DNA of 64,000 bases from Pseudonocardia autotrophica (GTDB taxonomy: Bacteria; Actinomycetota; Actinomycetes; Mycobacteriales; Pseudonocardiaceae). The DNA lies in NCBI RefSeq assembly GCF_003945385.1, contig NZ_AP018920.1:3968001-4032000 (forward strand). The letters are read 5' to 3'. The position numbers and the translations under genes were made by a program. Below the pieces are notes generated by a model, which was not told the origin of the DNA, searched no databases, and saw only the letters and a program-made list of their open reading frames with translations. Positions 50,969 through 59,754 of the stretch are shown here, piece after piece. Each line of letters opens with the position of its first letter. The first letter of the stretch is position 1.

Positions 50969-52111
50969 TCAGCGGTTCGGGCCCAGCAGGGAGCGGGCGA
51001 GCAGCAACCGGTGGACCTCGTTCGTGCCCTCGACCAGCTGGAACACCTTCGCGTCCCGGTAAGCCCTGCCGACCCGGAACTCCGGGGAGACGCCGTAGGC
51101 GCCGTGGATCTGGACCGCCTCGGTCGCCACCCGTTGTGCGACGTCGGAGGCGTAGAGCTTGGCCATGCTGGCCTCGGTGCGGGCTCTCGATCCCGCGTCC
51201 ATCGCCGCCGCGCAGTCGCGGACGAGCAGCCGCGCCGCCTGGATCTCCACCGCCATCTGGGCCAGCTTGGCGCGGGTCAGCTGGTGGTCGGCGATGGCGG
51301 TGCCACCGACCACCCGCTCCCGGGAGTAGCGCACGCAGTCGTCCAGGCAGCCCTGGGCCATCCCTACCGCGCGGGCGGCCACCGAGAGCCGGCCCCGCTC
51401 GACGGCGGCCATCGCGATCCGATAGCCCTGCCCCTCGGTGCCGAGCAATGCATCCGGACCGACCCGGACCTCGTCGAGCGAGACCTCACCGCTGCAGAGC
51501 GGCCGGAATCCCAGCTTGTCGGCGAACGGCGCGGTGGTCAGGCCCGGGGTGTCGATCGGGATCACGAAGGCGCTCACACCGTCCCGCCCCCGGGACCGGT
51601 CGACGGTGGCGAAGGTGACGACGAAGCTCGCGATGTCGATGTTGGTGATCCAGGTCTTGGCACCGTGGATCACGAAGCCGTCGCCGTCGCGGCGGTAGGT
51701 CGTCTCCATCGCGGCCACGTCGCTACCCGACTGCGGCTCGGTCACCCCGGCCGCGCCGAAGATCTCGCCGGACGCGAGCGGCACCAGCCAGGTCTTCTGC
51801 TGCTCAGGGGTGCCGTGCGCGAGCAATCCGCTCCCGACCAGCGCCGACGGCATGCTCATCAGCACCCCCAGGCAGTGGTCCACGGTGGACATCGCCTCGA
51901 TCACCGCGGCGTAGGTGACGTGGTCCAGGCCGGCCCCGCCCAGCTCCTCGGGCACGGTCCCGCCGAACAGACCGAGATCGCGCATCTGCTCGAGGATGTC
52001 GCGCGGGAGTCGCTCGGCCGCGTCGTAACCGGCGACGCGCGGCGCCACGACCTCGGTGGCGAACGTCTGGACGAGGCGGACCAGGTCCGCGGTCTCTGTC
52101 GTGACCACCAT
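50969..52111 (-). CDS. Acyl-CoA dehydrogenase
   Basis: A 380-aa flavoenzyme with intact signatures: GVTEPQSGSD (FAD/substrate loop), IHGAYGVSPEF and EGTNEVH with the catalytic Glu, unlike the Asp variant at 25981. The ATG at 52111 is preceded by AGGAGGAA; the longer reading to 52132 is not needed. It is first in the minus-strand operon ACAD-hydrolase-Dabb-ALDH-VOC-VOC. The promoter region contains a strong palindrome (52148-52168). Confidence 0.9.
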   Translation of the reverse strand: MVVTTETADLVRLVQTFATEVVAPRVAGYDAAERLPRDILEQMRDLGLFGGTVPEELGGAGLDHVTYAAVIEAMSTVDHCLGVLMSMPSALVGSGLLAHGTPEQQKTWLVPLASGEIFGAAGVTEPQSGSDVAAMETTYRRDGDGFVIHGAKTWITNIDIASFVVTFATVDRSRGRDGVSAFVIPIDTPGLTTAPFADKLGFRPLCSGEVSLDEVRVGPDALLGTEGQGYRIAMAAVERGRLSVAARAVGMAQGCLDDCVRYSRERVVGGTAIADHQLTRAKLAQMAVEIQAARLLVRDCAAAMDAGSRARTEASMAKLYASDVAQRVATEAVQIHGAYGVSPEFRVGRAYRDAKVFQLVEGTNEVHRLLLARSLLGPNR

Positions 52112-52147
52112 GCGGTTCCTCCTGGGCGTCATCGGCCGGCTTATTTA

Positions 52148-52168
52148 TAATCATACTAAGCATGATTA
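52148..52168. promoter_or_regulatory. Perfect palindrome TAATCAT-N7-ATGATTA between ACAD and TauD genes
   Basis: Seven-base arms around ACTAAGC, 37 bp upstream of the acyl-CoA dehydrogenase start and 209 bp upstream of the divergent TauD gene. It is the clearest copy of an element (ATCATnnnAAGCAT) found at other promoters in this region and is a good candidate GntR operator. Confidence 0.6.
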
Positions 52169-52376
52169 GCTCGCCGAACAAGGGAGAGTCGCCCTCGACA
52201 TCGAGCGGTGGCGAGCGGAATATACACAGGCTTAGTGAACAGGCATCCTGTGTTTGCGTCGGCGAAGGGGCGCCGGTACGGTCGCCATCACTCAGGTCTA
52301 CTGAACCTCAGTGGTCCTGATCCTGTATCGACGATCCGGCCCCTGCCGGTCGGATCCCGACCTCCGGGAGATTCCC

Positions 52377-53204
52377 ATGAAGGCAGTTCCCCTGACCGAC
52401 AGCATCGGCGTCGAGCTGCAGGACCTGGACATGTCACAACCGTTCGCCGCGGACGAGGTCGACGTCCTGCGTGAGGCGTTCGACCGTGGCGGCGTGGTCC
52501 TCGTACGCGGGCAGAAGCTGCGCGACGAGGACCAGGACCGGTTCGTGATGACCCTGGGGAACCTGCACACCTTCCGGTGGGGCGCCCAGGTCGAGTACCT
52601 GTCGAACGTCATCGAGGACAACCCCTCACTCGCCGGCAGCCGCCGGCTGCTGTTCCACAACGACGGCGCGTACCGGGAGACGGTCGCCTCCGGCACCTGT
52701 CTCTATGCCCAGGACGTCTCCCCCACCTCGCCGCCGACCGCATTCGCCAACACGGTCCGCGCCTACGCGAACCTGCCGCAGGAGATCAAGGACGAGATCG
52801 AGGACCTGCACGCCTGCAACGCCTTCGACATGAACGAGCAGGAGGCCGAGCAGCGAAGGGTCCGGCTGGCCGACTACCCGGCCGACGCCGACCTGTCCGC
52901 GATCCGGACGGCCGAGCATCCCGTGGTGATCACGGTCCCGCACACCGGCGAGCGGGCGCTGTTCGTGAACGAGTTCAACACCAGCCACATCGTCGAGTAC
53001 GGGGTGCACTCCGAGCGGGGCGAGGAGCTCATCCAGACCCTGTTCGCGGCGATCTACGCCGACGACAACATCTACACCCACCACTACACGAACGACGATC
53101 TCGTGCTGTTCAACAACTGGGCGGTCCAGCACGCCCGCACCGGGCAGATCGACCACAACCCGCGGACCCTGCGGCGTCTGGTCCTCGAATCCCTCAACTG
53201 GTGA
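52377..53204 (+). CDS. TauD/TfdA-family Fe(II)/2-oxoglutarate dioxygenase, paralogue 2
   Basis: A 275-aa dioxygenase, same length as the paralogue at 31625. Iron ligands are H94, D96 (LLFHNDGAY) and H252 (NWAVQHARTG). Both share SPTSPPT and the HYTxxDLV region. ATG at 52377 follows GGGAG. It diverges from the acyl-CoA dehydrogenase operon, and its stop overlaps the MarR gene start (GTGA). The shared context suggests the two dioxygenases act on related substrates. Confidence 0.9.
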   Translation: MKAVPLTDSIGVELQDLDMSQPFAADEVDVLREAFDRGGVVLVRGQKLRDEDQDRFVMTLGNLHTFRWGAQVEYLSNVIEDNPSLAGSRRLLFHNDGAYRETVASGTCLYAQDVSPTSPPTAFANTVRAYANLPQEIKDEIEDLHACNAFDMNEQEAEQRRVRLADYPADADLSAIRTAEHPVVITVPHTGERALFVNEFNTSHIVEYGVHSERGEELIQTLFAAIYADDNIYTHHYTNDDLVLFNNWAVQHARTGQIDHNPRTLRRLVLESLNW

Positions 53205-53761
53205 CGCCGGCGCGGGTCCCTCCGGCGGGCGTCCCCGCGCAGCCCGGTATCGACGAGCTGGCATCGTGGCTCGCCATGGAGGACGACACCGACGACCTCG
53301 CCGGGCTGGCCGCGGCGGTCCGTGAGGCCGCCGGCATGGTCATCCGGCGGGTGCGCTACGAGAGCGGGAGCCCCCTGACCTGGTCGCAGAGCGCCCTGCT
53401 CAGTGAGCTGGCTCGCCGTGGCCTGGCCACTGCGAGCGAGCTCGCGGACGATCAGGGCCTGCGCGTACAGACAGTCTGGGCGAGCCTCGAGACGCTCGAG
53501 CAGCGCGGACTCGTGGCCAGGGAACGCGATCCCGAGGACCGCAGGCGGGTCCGTGCCCACCTCACCGACCGCGGCCGCGACGAGCTCCGGACCGACCGCG
53601 AGGTCCGGGACGCCTGGATCGTGAGCGTCCTCGCCGAGGAGCTCAGCACCGAGGAGCGGTCCCGGCTGCGGGGCGCGCTGGCACTGCTCGAACGGCTCGC
53701 CGGCTCAGAGGTCGCGGGGCGCAGGCATCCACCCGGCGCCGCGCGTCGCACGGCGACCTGA
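53201..53761 (+). CDS. MarR-family regulator
   Basis: A 186-aa winged-HTH protein: TWSQSALLSELARRGLATAS, then LADDQGLRVQTVWASLETLEQRGLVARERDPEDRRRVRAHLTD, the classic wing. GTG at 53201 overlaps the TauD stop as GTGA. An internal ATG at 53278 is an alternative start. It likely controls the dioxygenase gene with which it is co-transcribed. Confidence 0.8.
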   Translation: MTPARVPPAGVPAQPGIDELASWLAMEDDTDDLAGLAAAVREAAGMVIRRVRYESGSPLTWSQSALLSELARRGLATASELADDQGLRVQTVWASLETLEQRGLVARERDPEDRRRVRAHLTDRGRDELRTDREVRDAWIVSVLAEELSTEERSRLRGALALLERLAGSEVAGRRHPPGAARRTAT

Positions 53762-53836
53762 GCCCCTGCACGACACGGCGCGGCCGGACCCGACCCGGGA
53801 CCGGCCGCGCCACACCCGTCGGAGACGAGGCAGCAC

Positions 53837-53881
53837 ATGACCAGCACGACCGCGGCCGCGGGCACCGCCCCGGCCCGATGA
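53837..53881 (+). CDS. Putative 14-codon leader ORF
   Basis: ATG at 53837, MTSTTAAAGTAPAR, stop TGA at 53879-53881. GGAGACGAGG lies just upstream. The stop overlaps the ATG of the next gene as ATGA. This could be a translational-coupling leader, or the remnant of an upstream start. There is no other support for a functional peptide. Confidence 0.35.
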   Translation: MTSTTAAAGTAPAR

Positions 53882-54966
53882 GCGCACGGCCCGACCACCG
53901 GTCGACGCCCCGCACGCACGCGTCGGTGTGGGTGCCGATACCGGGGCTGCGGGTGCACGCACTCGCGGCCGGCACCGACCGGACCGGCCCCCCGGTCGTG
54001 TTGCTGCACGGCTTCCCGCAGACCTCGCACTGCTTCCGCCATCAGCTGACCACCCTTTCCGAGGCGGGCCATCCGGCCTATGCGATGGACACCCGCGGGT
54101 TCGGCCGGACCGGGAAGCCGCACACCAGGGTGAGCCGTGCCCTGCTCGCCGACGACGTCGTCCGCTTCTGCACGGCACTCGGCCTGCGCGACGTCACCCT
54201 GGTCGGGCACGACTGGGGCGGCCTGATCGCCTTCAAGGCCGCGATCGACCGGCCGGACCTGTTCACCCGGCTCGCGTTGCTGGACAGCAACACCACGGTG
54301 ATCACCCCGGCGATCACACACCCGTACTGGTTCAAGGCCGAGCCGCTGCCCGAGGAGTTCCTCGCCCAACACGCCCGCGAGCTCGTCGAGGTGCGGCTCG
54401 GCGGGCGGGACTCCACCGTGCTCGGCGGGCGCCCCGGCAATCCCTACGCCGTCGCAGCGGGGCCCCGGCCGTTGCCGTTCTTCCTCACCGAGTCCGATCT
54501 CGCGCACTACGCCGACGCGTTCGACGCCGCGTCCCAGCGGGCGGCGATCCAGTACTACCGGTACGCGATGCCGATCCACCGGGTGCTCCCGGATCCCGCC
54601 GCACCGCACGGTGAGCGCTACCAGCCGCTGTCCGAGCGCGAGGTAGCCGCGATGTGGCTGCACCCGGACGGGTTCGAGGCGCACCCATGGTGGCCGGAGT
54701 ACCACGACGTCGGCCCCGAGGACCGGCACAAGCGCTACCCCGGGCCGGTGACGTTCGTCTTCGGCAACCAGCAGCTCGGCCGGTTCCCCGAACTCGCCGC
54801 GCTGCCCGAGCGCACCGGCAATCCCTTCGCCGACCAGTACCCCCGGTACTTCCCCGACCTGCGTGCGGTGCGCGCCGACTGCGGGCACTACCTGCCCGAG
54901 GAGGTTCCGGAGCTGGTGGGAGCGGAGCTGCTCACCCTCCTGGGCCGTGCGCCGGCGAGCCCCTGA
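53878..54966 (+). CDS. Alpha/beta hydrolase, epoxide hydrolase/haloacid dehalogenase-like
   Basis: A 362-aa hydrolase with HGFPQT (44-49) and an Asp nucleophile D112 in GHDWGG, the pattern of epoxide hydrolases and haloalkane/fluoroacetate dehalogenases. The catalytic His is probably in ADCGHYLPEEVP near the C-terminus. ATG at 53878 is coupled to a 14-codon upstream ORF. It lies 116 bp after the MarR gene. It could open epoxides made by one of the oxygenases here; the substrate is unknown. Confidence 0.85.
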   Translation: MSARPDHRSTPRTHASVWVPIPGLRVHALAAGTDRTGPPVVLLHGFPQTSHCFRHQLTTLSEAGHPAYAMDTRGFGRTGKPHTRVSRALLADDVVRFCTALGLRDVTLVGHDWGGLIAFKAAIDRPDLFTRLALLDSNTTVITPAITHPYWFKAEPLPEEFLAQHARELVEVRLGGRDSTVLGGRPGNPYAVAAGPRPLPFFLTESDLAHYADAFDAASQRAAIQYYRYAMPIHRVLPDPAAPHGERYQPLSEREVAAMWLHPDGFEAHPWWPEYHDVGPEDRHKRYPGPVTFVFGNQQLGRFPELAALPERTGNPFADQYPRYFPDLRAVRADCGHYLPEEVPELVGAELLTLLGRAPASP

Positions 54967-54978
54967 TCCACCGGGGCA

Positions 54979-55014
54979 CGGCGGCTGCGCCGGGCCGGCC
55001 CGGCGCAGCCGCCG
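54979..55014. terminator. Perfect 16-bp stem between convergent hydrolase and P450 genes
   Basis: CGGCGGCTGCGCCGGG (54979-54994) pairs perfectly with 54999-55014 around the loop CCGG. It sits between convergent stop codons (54966 and 55016) and probably ends transcription from both sides. No T-tract. Confidence 0.75.
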
Positions 55015-55015
55015 G

Positions 55016-56272
55016 TCAGGATGCGGGATCGGCCGGTACGACCACGTCGTAGCGGGTGAAGCGGTGGCTGCCCCGCTCGCCGGTCATCGGGTGCTGTCCG
55101 TCCGGGTCGGCCCGGACACCGCTCTCCAGCAGGAACCGCAGCACCTTCGTCTGCACGCCCTGTGCCCGCTCGTCCCCCTGCTCCCACAACAGCATCGGTC
55201 GCCCGATGCAGACGTGCGGGCCGGCGCCGAAGGCCAGGCCGAAACGCGCGACCTCGGGATCGGCCAGCGTGCGGTGCGGGTCGTACTCGTGCGCGTCGTC
55301 CCCGAAGACCGACGGGTCGTGGTCGGCGTCCATCAGGTAGCCGGCGATCCAGGTGCCCTGGGGAACGAACCGGCCGGTCGACGCGAGCGTGACGTCGGTG
55401 GCGGCGCGCCGGGTGAGGTAGGGACGGGTGGCACGGTGCAGCCGCAGCGTCTCCTTCACCGCGGCGTTGAGGAAGTCCCGCTCCCCGATGCGGGCGCGGT
55501 CGGCGGGGTGGGACTCCAGCCAGCGCAACAGGTCATCGACCGCGAGCGTGGACTGCAGGACCGGGTTGTTGACCGACGCGGCCAGCAGCTGGACCGCCTC
55601 GGTGAAGATCAACTCATCGCTCGCGCCGGCCTGGAGCAGGCTCGTGAGCAGGTCGCCGGGCAGCTCGTCGTCCGGCGTGCCGGCGTCGACGAGCGCTCGG
55701 CGCCGCTCCAGACTCGGCAGGAACAGGTCCTCGCGGATCACCGCACGGGCCCGGCGGGCCTGCTCCCGGGCCTCGTCCCGCCGGTCCTCCGGCACGTACT
55801 CGATCGCGATCCCGTTCACCAGCGGAACCGCGAGCGCGACGAAACGTGCGGTCTGTTCCTGGTCGTCGATCCCGTCGATCCCGACGAACTTCGCGGTGAA
55901 TCGCCAGATGATCCCGCGCAGGAACTCCACCAGGTCGAAGTGCACCAACCCGTCCACCGGCTCGACGCCTGCTCGGAGCCGGGCCATGTCCTCGGCGAAG
56001 ACCTCGTCGATCAGCGTGCCCTCGGCCCCCCACGGCCGGCTCGGGTTGATCATCCGCATCAGCGCCCGCCGGCGTGCCAGGTGCTCCCGGCCGTCGATCG
56101 CGACCAGGCTGACGTGCACGTCCTCGGACTCGGCAGGCCCGCCACCGGTCAGGAACTCACGCCCTCGGCGCAGCACCTCCTCCACCTCGCGGTACTCGGT
56201 GAGCTCCAGCCACTCCCGAGGATCCTGCGTCGACGGTGTCCCTGCCGTCGACCGCGTCGTCTCCGATGTCAT
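55016..56272 (-). CDS. Cytochrome P450 with atypical I-helix, paralogue 2
   Basis: A 418-aa P450 closely related to the one at 39239: YREVEEVLRRGREF near the N-terminus, ETLR at 274-277, haem ligand C355 (GAGPHVCIGRP). The I-helix reads AASVNNPVL (231-239), again lacking the acid-alcohol pair. AGGAGG precedes the ATG at 56272. It lies 84 bp downstream of the canonical P450 at 56357 and is probably co-transcribed. No adjacent reductase; it may share the PDR-type reductase at 38195. Confidence 0.9.
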   Translation of the reverse strand: MTSETTRSTAGTPSTQDPREWLELTEYREVEEVLRRGREFLTGGGPAESEDVHVSLVAIDGREHLARRRALMRMINPSRPWGAEGTLIDEVFAEDMARLRAGVEPVDGLVHFDLVEFLRGIIWRFTAKFVGIDGIDDQEQTARFVALAVPLVNGIAIEYVPEDRRDEAREQARRARAVIREDLFLPSLERRRALVDAGTPDDELPGDLLTSLLQAGASDELIFTEAVQLLAASVNNPVLQSTLAVDDLLRWLESHPADRARIGERDFLNAAVKETLRLHRATRPYLTRRAATDVTLASTGRFVPQGTWIAGYLMDADHDPSVFGDDAHEYDPHRTLADPEVARFGLAFGAGPHVCIGRPMLLWEQGDERAQGVQTKVLRFLLESGVRADPDGQHPMTGERGSHRFTRYDVVVPADPAS

Positions 56273-56356
56273 CTGCCGGCCTCCTGGTTCCGGGGCAGCG
56301 CGTCTGCCGCGCTGCCGTGATCTGCGCAGTGGCCGCCGTTGCGACCGGGAGCCGGG

Positions 56357-57598
56357 TCAGGTGCGGAACCGCATCGGCATTCGGGTCCAGCTGTTCCGGA
56401 TGACGTGCCGGACCGGAACGGCCTCGCCCGCCGCCTCGATCCCGGCGAAACGGTCGAGCAACGCCTCGACGAGCAGCGGCGCCTGCAGCCGCACGAGTGC
56501 GGCGCCGGCACACACATGGGCACCCGTGCTCAGTGCCAGGTGCTGGGTGCTCTCCTGGCGGGTGATGTCGAAGCGGCCCGGATCCGGGAACACCGTCTCG
56601 TCGCGGTTCGCCGCCATGTACATGAGGTAGAGCCGCTGCCCCGCCGCGACCTCCCGGCCGTTGACGGTCGTGTCGGCCACGGCGGTGCGGCCGAAGGCAC
56701 GGGCCGGGGTGACGTAACGCAGCGTCTCCTCGATCGCCCGGGGCACGAGCGAGCGGTCCGCGCGCAGCATCTCCCACTGCTCGGGGTGCCGGGCGAGGTG
56801 ATGGACGAGTCCCGCGAGGAGCGCCCGGGTGGTGTCGCTGCCGGCCGCCAGCACCGTCATCGCGAACATGATGACGTTGGCCTCGGAGAGTTTGTCGTCG
56901 TCCAGCTCCGCCTCCAGCAGCACCGAGAGCAGGTCCTCGCCGCCGGGATCGCGGCGCTTCGCCTCGGCGTTGTCCAGGATGAACTGTTGCAGGCTGTGGA
57001 ACTCCGCGGCCGCCGCCCGGAGCTCGTCGAGGGTGAGATCCCCGCCGAGCTTCTCCAGTTCGTCGCTCCAGAACTGCACCCGGCCGACGTCGGCGTCCGG
57101 CAGGCCGAGCAGCGTGGTCGCAGCCTTGATCGGCACCAGCCCGGCGTAGGGCATCCAGTCGGTCACCGCGCCGGGCACGATGCCGGAGAGGATCGTCTCG
57201 ATCTCGACGGTGAGGCGCTCCTGCATCCGCCGCAGTGCCCGTGGCGCGAAGGCGGGCGCGATCACCCGGCGGAGCTCGGTGTGCCGCGGCGGGTCGGTGG
57301 TGCCGACCTGCTCACCACCCCGGGGGAAGAAGCTGTCGGTCAGGGTCTCGTCCTGGTCGCCGCCGCCGTGATCGGCGTACTTCCAGTCGTTGAGGAAGAT
57401 CCCGCGCGAGCTCACGAACTCGGTCGCCCTGCTCGCCACCTCCTTCACGTCCACATGCCGGGTGAGCACGCACGCGTCGAGCGGTGGGTAGTAGTGGAAC
57501 GGCGCGTTCTCGCGCATCCAGGCGAACGTCGGCCACGGATCGTCGAGATAGAACTGTGGATCCTCGATCGGGACGTGCGGTGCGGCAACACTGGCCAC
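56357..57598 (-). CDS. Cytochrome P450, canonical I-helix
   Basis: A 413-aa P450 with AGSDTT (252-257), ETLR (291-294), PERF-like DPGRFD and haem ligand C363 in STGAHVCAGAA. GTG at 57598 is taken as start because GGAGG ends 6 bp upstream; longer readings to 57670 would run through the promoter element at 57658. Sequence style resembles bacterial CYPs acting on terpenes, steroids or aromatic acids; substrate not assignable. No ferredoxin gene is adjacent. Confidence 0.9.
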   Translation of the reverse strand: MASVAAPHVPIEDPQFYLDDPWPTFAWMRENAPFHYYPPLDACVLTRHVDVKEVASRATEFVSSRGIFLNDWKYADHGGGDQDETLTDSFFPRGGEQVGTTDPPRHTELRRVIAPAFAPRALRRMQERLTVEIETILSGIVPGAVTDWMPYAGLVPIKAATTLLGLPDADVGRVQFWSDELEKLGGDLTLDELRAAAAEFHSLQQFILDNAEAKRRDPGGEDLLSVLLEAELDDDKLSEANVIMFAMTVLAAGSDTTRALLAGLVHHLARHPEQWEMLRADRSLVPRAIEETLRYVTPARAFGRTAVADTTVNGREVAAGQRLYLMYMAANRDETVFPDPGRFDITRQESTQHLALSTGAHVCAGAALVRLQAPLLVEALLDRFAGIEAAGEAVPVRHVIRNSWTRMPMRFRT

Positions 57599-57657
57599 GG
57601 CAGCCTCCGGGGTTCGGACGAAGGAGCGAGCGCCAACTGGCGCATTTAATCTGCTCA

Positions 57658-57671
57658 TCATAACAAGCATT
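57658..57671. promoter_or_regulatory. ATCATAACAAGCAT element upstream of the canonical P450
   Basis: It matches the 52148 element (ATCATACTAAGCAT) at 12 of 14 positions. It lies 60 bp upstream of the P450 GTG and 17 bp past the end of the alcohol dehydrogenase gene. Confidence 0.45.
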
Positions 57672-57687
57672 TAGATCCAGTGCCGGA

Positions 57688-58770
57688 TCACGTCCGCGGA
57701 TCGACCCGGACATGCAGGGCACGACCGGGGTCGGTCGAGGTGAGAGTCCCGACGGCCTCCCCCGTGCGGTCGAGCGGATAGCTCGCGGTGACCATCGGCC
57801 CCAGCTGGATCCGGCCACTGTTGAGCGCCTCGACCGCACGCCGGAACGACCCGGGGGTCTTGCTCGGCGGCGCGACGACGGTGAGCCGGCGGTGGACCAG
57901 GTCGTCGACGTCGACGTCGAATCGCACCCCGGGCCCCTTGAGACCGCAGAGCACCACCCGGCCGCCGGGCGCGGCGGCGGCCACCGCCTGACGCACGGCC
58001 ACACCGGAACCGGGAGTCGTGTCGACGACGACCCGATGCGCGCCGAGCGCGTCCCGCAACTCCGCGGGGTCGGCGGTGGCCGCCACGTGGGTGTGCTGCA
58101 CGCCGAGCTCCCGCGCGAGATCCAGCCGAGCCCGATCGTGCGCCAATCCGGTGAGCGCGACCCGTGGGGAGCCGGAGTGCAACGCGGCCAGGGCGCAGGC
58201 GATACCGCGCGGACCGGCGCCGAGCACCAGGACCTCGGCGCCCGCGCCCGCGCCTCCCGCCTCGACCGCCCACTCGAAACCGTTGGCGAGCGGATTGTGA
58301 AAGGCCAGCTCAGCGGTCGTCACCGACTCCTCGACGCGGACCGCCGTCGCCCCCGGCGCGAGGTAGAGGTGGGTGGCGAACCCGCCCCACAGCCCGGGCG
58401 GCACCCGCGCGGGCATCGTCCCGTAGGTGCCCGGGTAGGTCCGGCAGCGCCCGCCGGCCCGGCACTGGGCGCAGCTGCCGCAGCGCAGCTGCGAGTTCAC
58501 GGCGACCCGGTCCCCGACCGCCAGCCCGAGACGTCGCGCGGCGGCGTCGCCGAGTGCGACGATCCGCCCGGCGGGCTCGTGGCCGAGGATCATGGGCAGC
58601 TCGTAGCCGTGCTCCTCGCCGTGCAGCAGCTCCAGGTCGGAGCCGCAGACGCCGTTCGTCTCGACCAGCACCAGCCCGTCGTCGTCGCCGATCTCCGGAA
58701 GGGCGACCTCGACGATCTCCAGCCGTCCGCGGCCGGTGCCGACGACCACCCTCGCGCTGTCCAGCGCCAT
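57688..58770 (-). CDS. Zinc-dependent medium-chain alcohol dehydrogenase
   Basis: A 360-aa MDR protein. GVCGSDLELLHGEEHGYELP and GHEPAG supply the catalytic zinc site. RCGSCAQCRAGGRC is the four-Cys structural zinc loop. LGAGPRGIA is the NAD(P)-binding motif. ATG at 58770 follows GGGGAG; a longer reading to 59214 runs antisense to the divergent SDR gene. Likely oxidises an alcohol from the oxygenase steps. Confidence 0.85.
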   Translation of the reverse strand: MALDSARVVVGTGRGRLEIVEVALPEIGDDDGLVLVETNGVCGSDLELLHGEEHGYELPMILGHEPAGRIVALGDAAARRLGLAVGDRVAVNSQLRCGSCAQCRAGGRCRTYPGTYGTMPARVPPGLWGGFATHLYLAPGATAVRVEESVTTAELAFHNPLANGFEWAVEAGGAGAGAEVLVLGAGPRGIACALAALHSGSPRVALTGLAHDRARLDLARELGVQHTHVAATADPAELRDALGAHRVVVDTTPGSGVAVRQAVAAAAPGGRVVLCGLKGPGVRFDVDVDDLVHRRLTVVAPPSKTPGSFRRAVEALNSGRIQLGPMVTASYPLDRTGEAVGTLTSTDPGRALHVRVDPRT

Positions 58771-58823
58771 CGCTGCACTCCCCTCGGAATGCCCGGCATC
58801 CGTGCCGGACGTCGACTCTGCAT

Positions 58824-58853
58824 CAATAATCTGACTAGAATAACTAGCTATTG
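58824..58853. promoter_or_regulatory. AT-rich divergent promoter region, ADH/SDR
   Basis: CAATA and TATTG bracket an AT-rich segment that also contains ACTAG repeated as ACTAGAATAACTAG. It is the only AT-rich part of the 160-bp divergent region and probably holds both promoters. Confidence 0.3.
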
Positions 58854-58930
58854 TTCTCGCGTCGCCCGGCGACGGCCACGATTCGTCGCCCGTTCCGCCG
58901 GCACGCGCCCCCGAGGAGGGAGCCACACCG

Positions 58931-59686
58931 ATGGACCTGCAGCGGCATGCCGGCAAGGTGGCCGTCGTGACCGGCGCGGCCGGCGGCATCGGCCGGGCCG
59001 TCGCAGCCCGGCTGGCCCGCGAGGGCGCGACGGTGGTCGGGTGCAACGTCAGCCCCCGCTCCCGGAGCGAGGCGCAGGCGTACTTCGACCAGCAGCAGCT
59101 CGACGTCCGGCTCGTCCCCGCCGACGTCTCCGTCCAGGCGGACGTGGACGCGCTCGTCGAGGCCGCCGGGCCACGGATCGACCTGCTCGCCGGCGTGGCC
59201 GGGGCGATGGACAACTACCTTCCCCTCGGCGACCTGGACGACGACACCTGGCAGCGGGTCGTGGACGTGAATCTGACCGGCACGATGCGGGTGTGCCGGG
59301 CGGTGCTGCCGATCATGCTGGCGGGCGGTGGCGGTGCCATGGTCGCCGTCGGCTCCCGCGCATCGCTCGGTGCCGGCCCCGCCGGACTCGCCTACGCGAC
59401 CACGAAGCACGGCCTGCTCGGACTGGTGAAGAGCATCGCCTACTACTACGGCCCGCAGCACGTCCGTTCCAACGCGGTACTGCCGGGCAGGGTGCACTCC
59501 GAGATGCACACCCGCTCCGACCGCGGCGGCTGGGCCTTCGAACGAGCCTCGCTGGCCAAGGCGACCATGGCGCCGAAGGCGCAGGCGGACGAGATCGCCG
59601 CGGTCGTCTCGTGGATCGGGTGCGACGAGGCGTCGCACGTCAACGGAGCCGTCGTCACGGCGGACGGCGGCTGGTCCGCCGCCTGA
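58931..59686 (+). CDS. Short-chain dehydrogenase/reductase
   Basis: A 251-aa classical SDR: TGAAGGIG, active-site Ser in VGSRASL, YATTK catalytic pair and VNGAVVTADGGWSAA at the C-terminus. AGGAGGGAG precedes the ATG. First gene of a plus-strand pair with another SDR 68 bp downstream. It probably oxidises a secondary alcohol or dihydrodiol. Confidence 0.85.
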   Translation: MDLQRHAGKVAVVTGAAGGIGRAVAARLAREGATVVGCNVSPRSRSEAQAYFDQQQLDVRLVPADVSVQADVDALVEAAGPRIDLLAGVAGAMDNYLPLGDLDDDTWQRVVDVNLTGTMRVCRAVLPIMLAGGGGAMVAVGSRASLGAGPAGLAYATTKHGLLGLVKSIAYYYGPQHVRSNAVLPGRVHSEMHTRSDRGGWAFERASLAKATMAPKAQADEIAAVVSWIGCDEASHVNGAVVTADGGWSAA

Positions 59687-59754
59687 GCCCGCGCCCGACC
59701 CACCCGTGACCTCCGCGCCGCGGCGGTCCGCACCATCATGCAGAGGAGTGTGCA

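Noticed and set aside
57599..57670. N-terminal 24-residue extension of the canonical P450 (start at 57670)
   Set aside because: It would translate through the ATCATAACAAGCAT element and ignores the GGAGG-GTG start at 57598.
58771..59214. 148-residue N-terminal extension of the alcohol dehydrogenase
   Set aside because: It overlaps the divergent SDR gene antisense; the family N-terminus and a Shine-Dalgarno fit the ATG at 58770.
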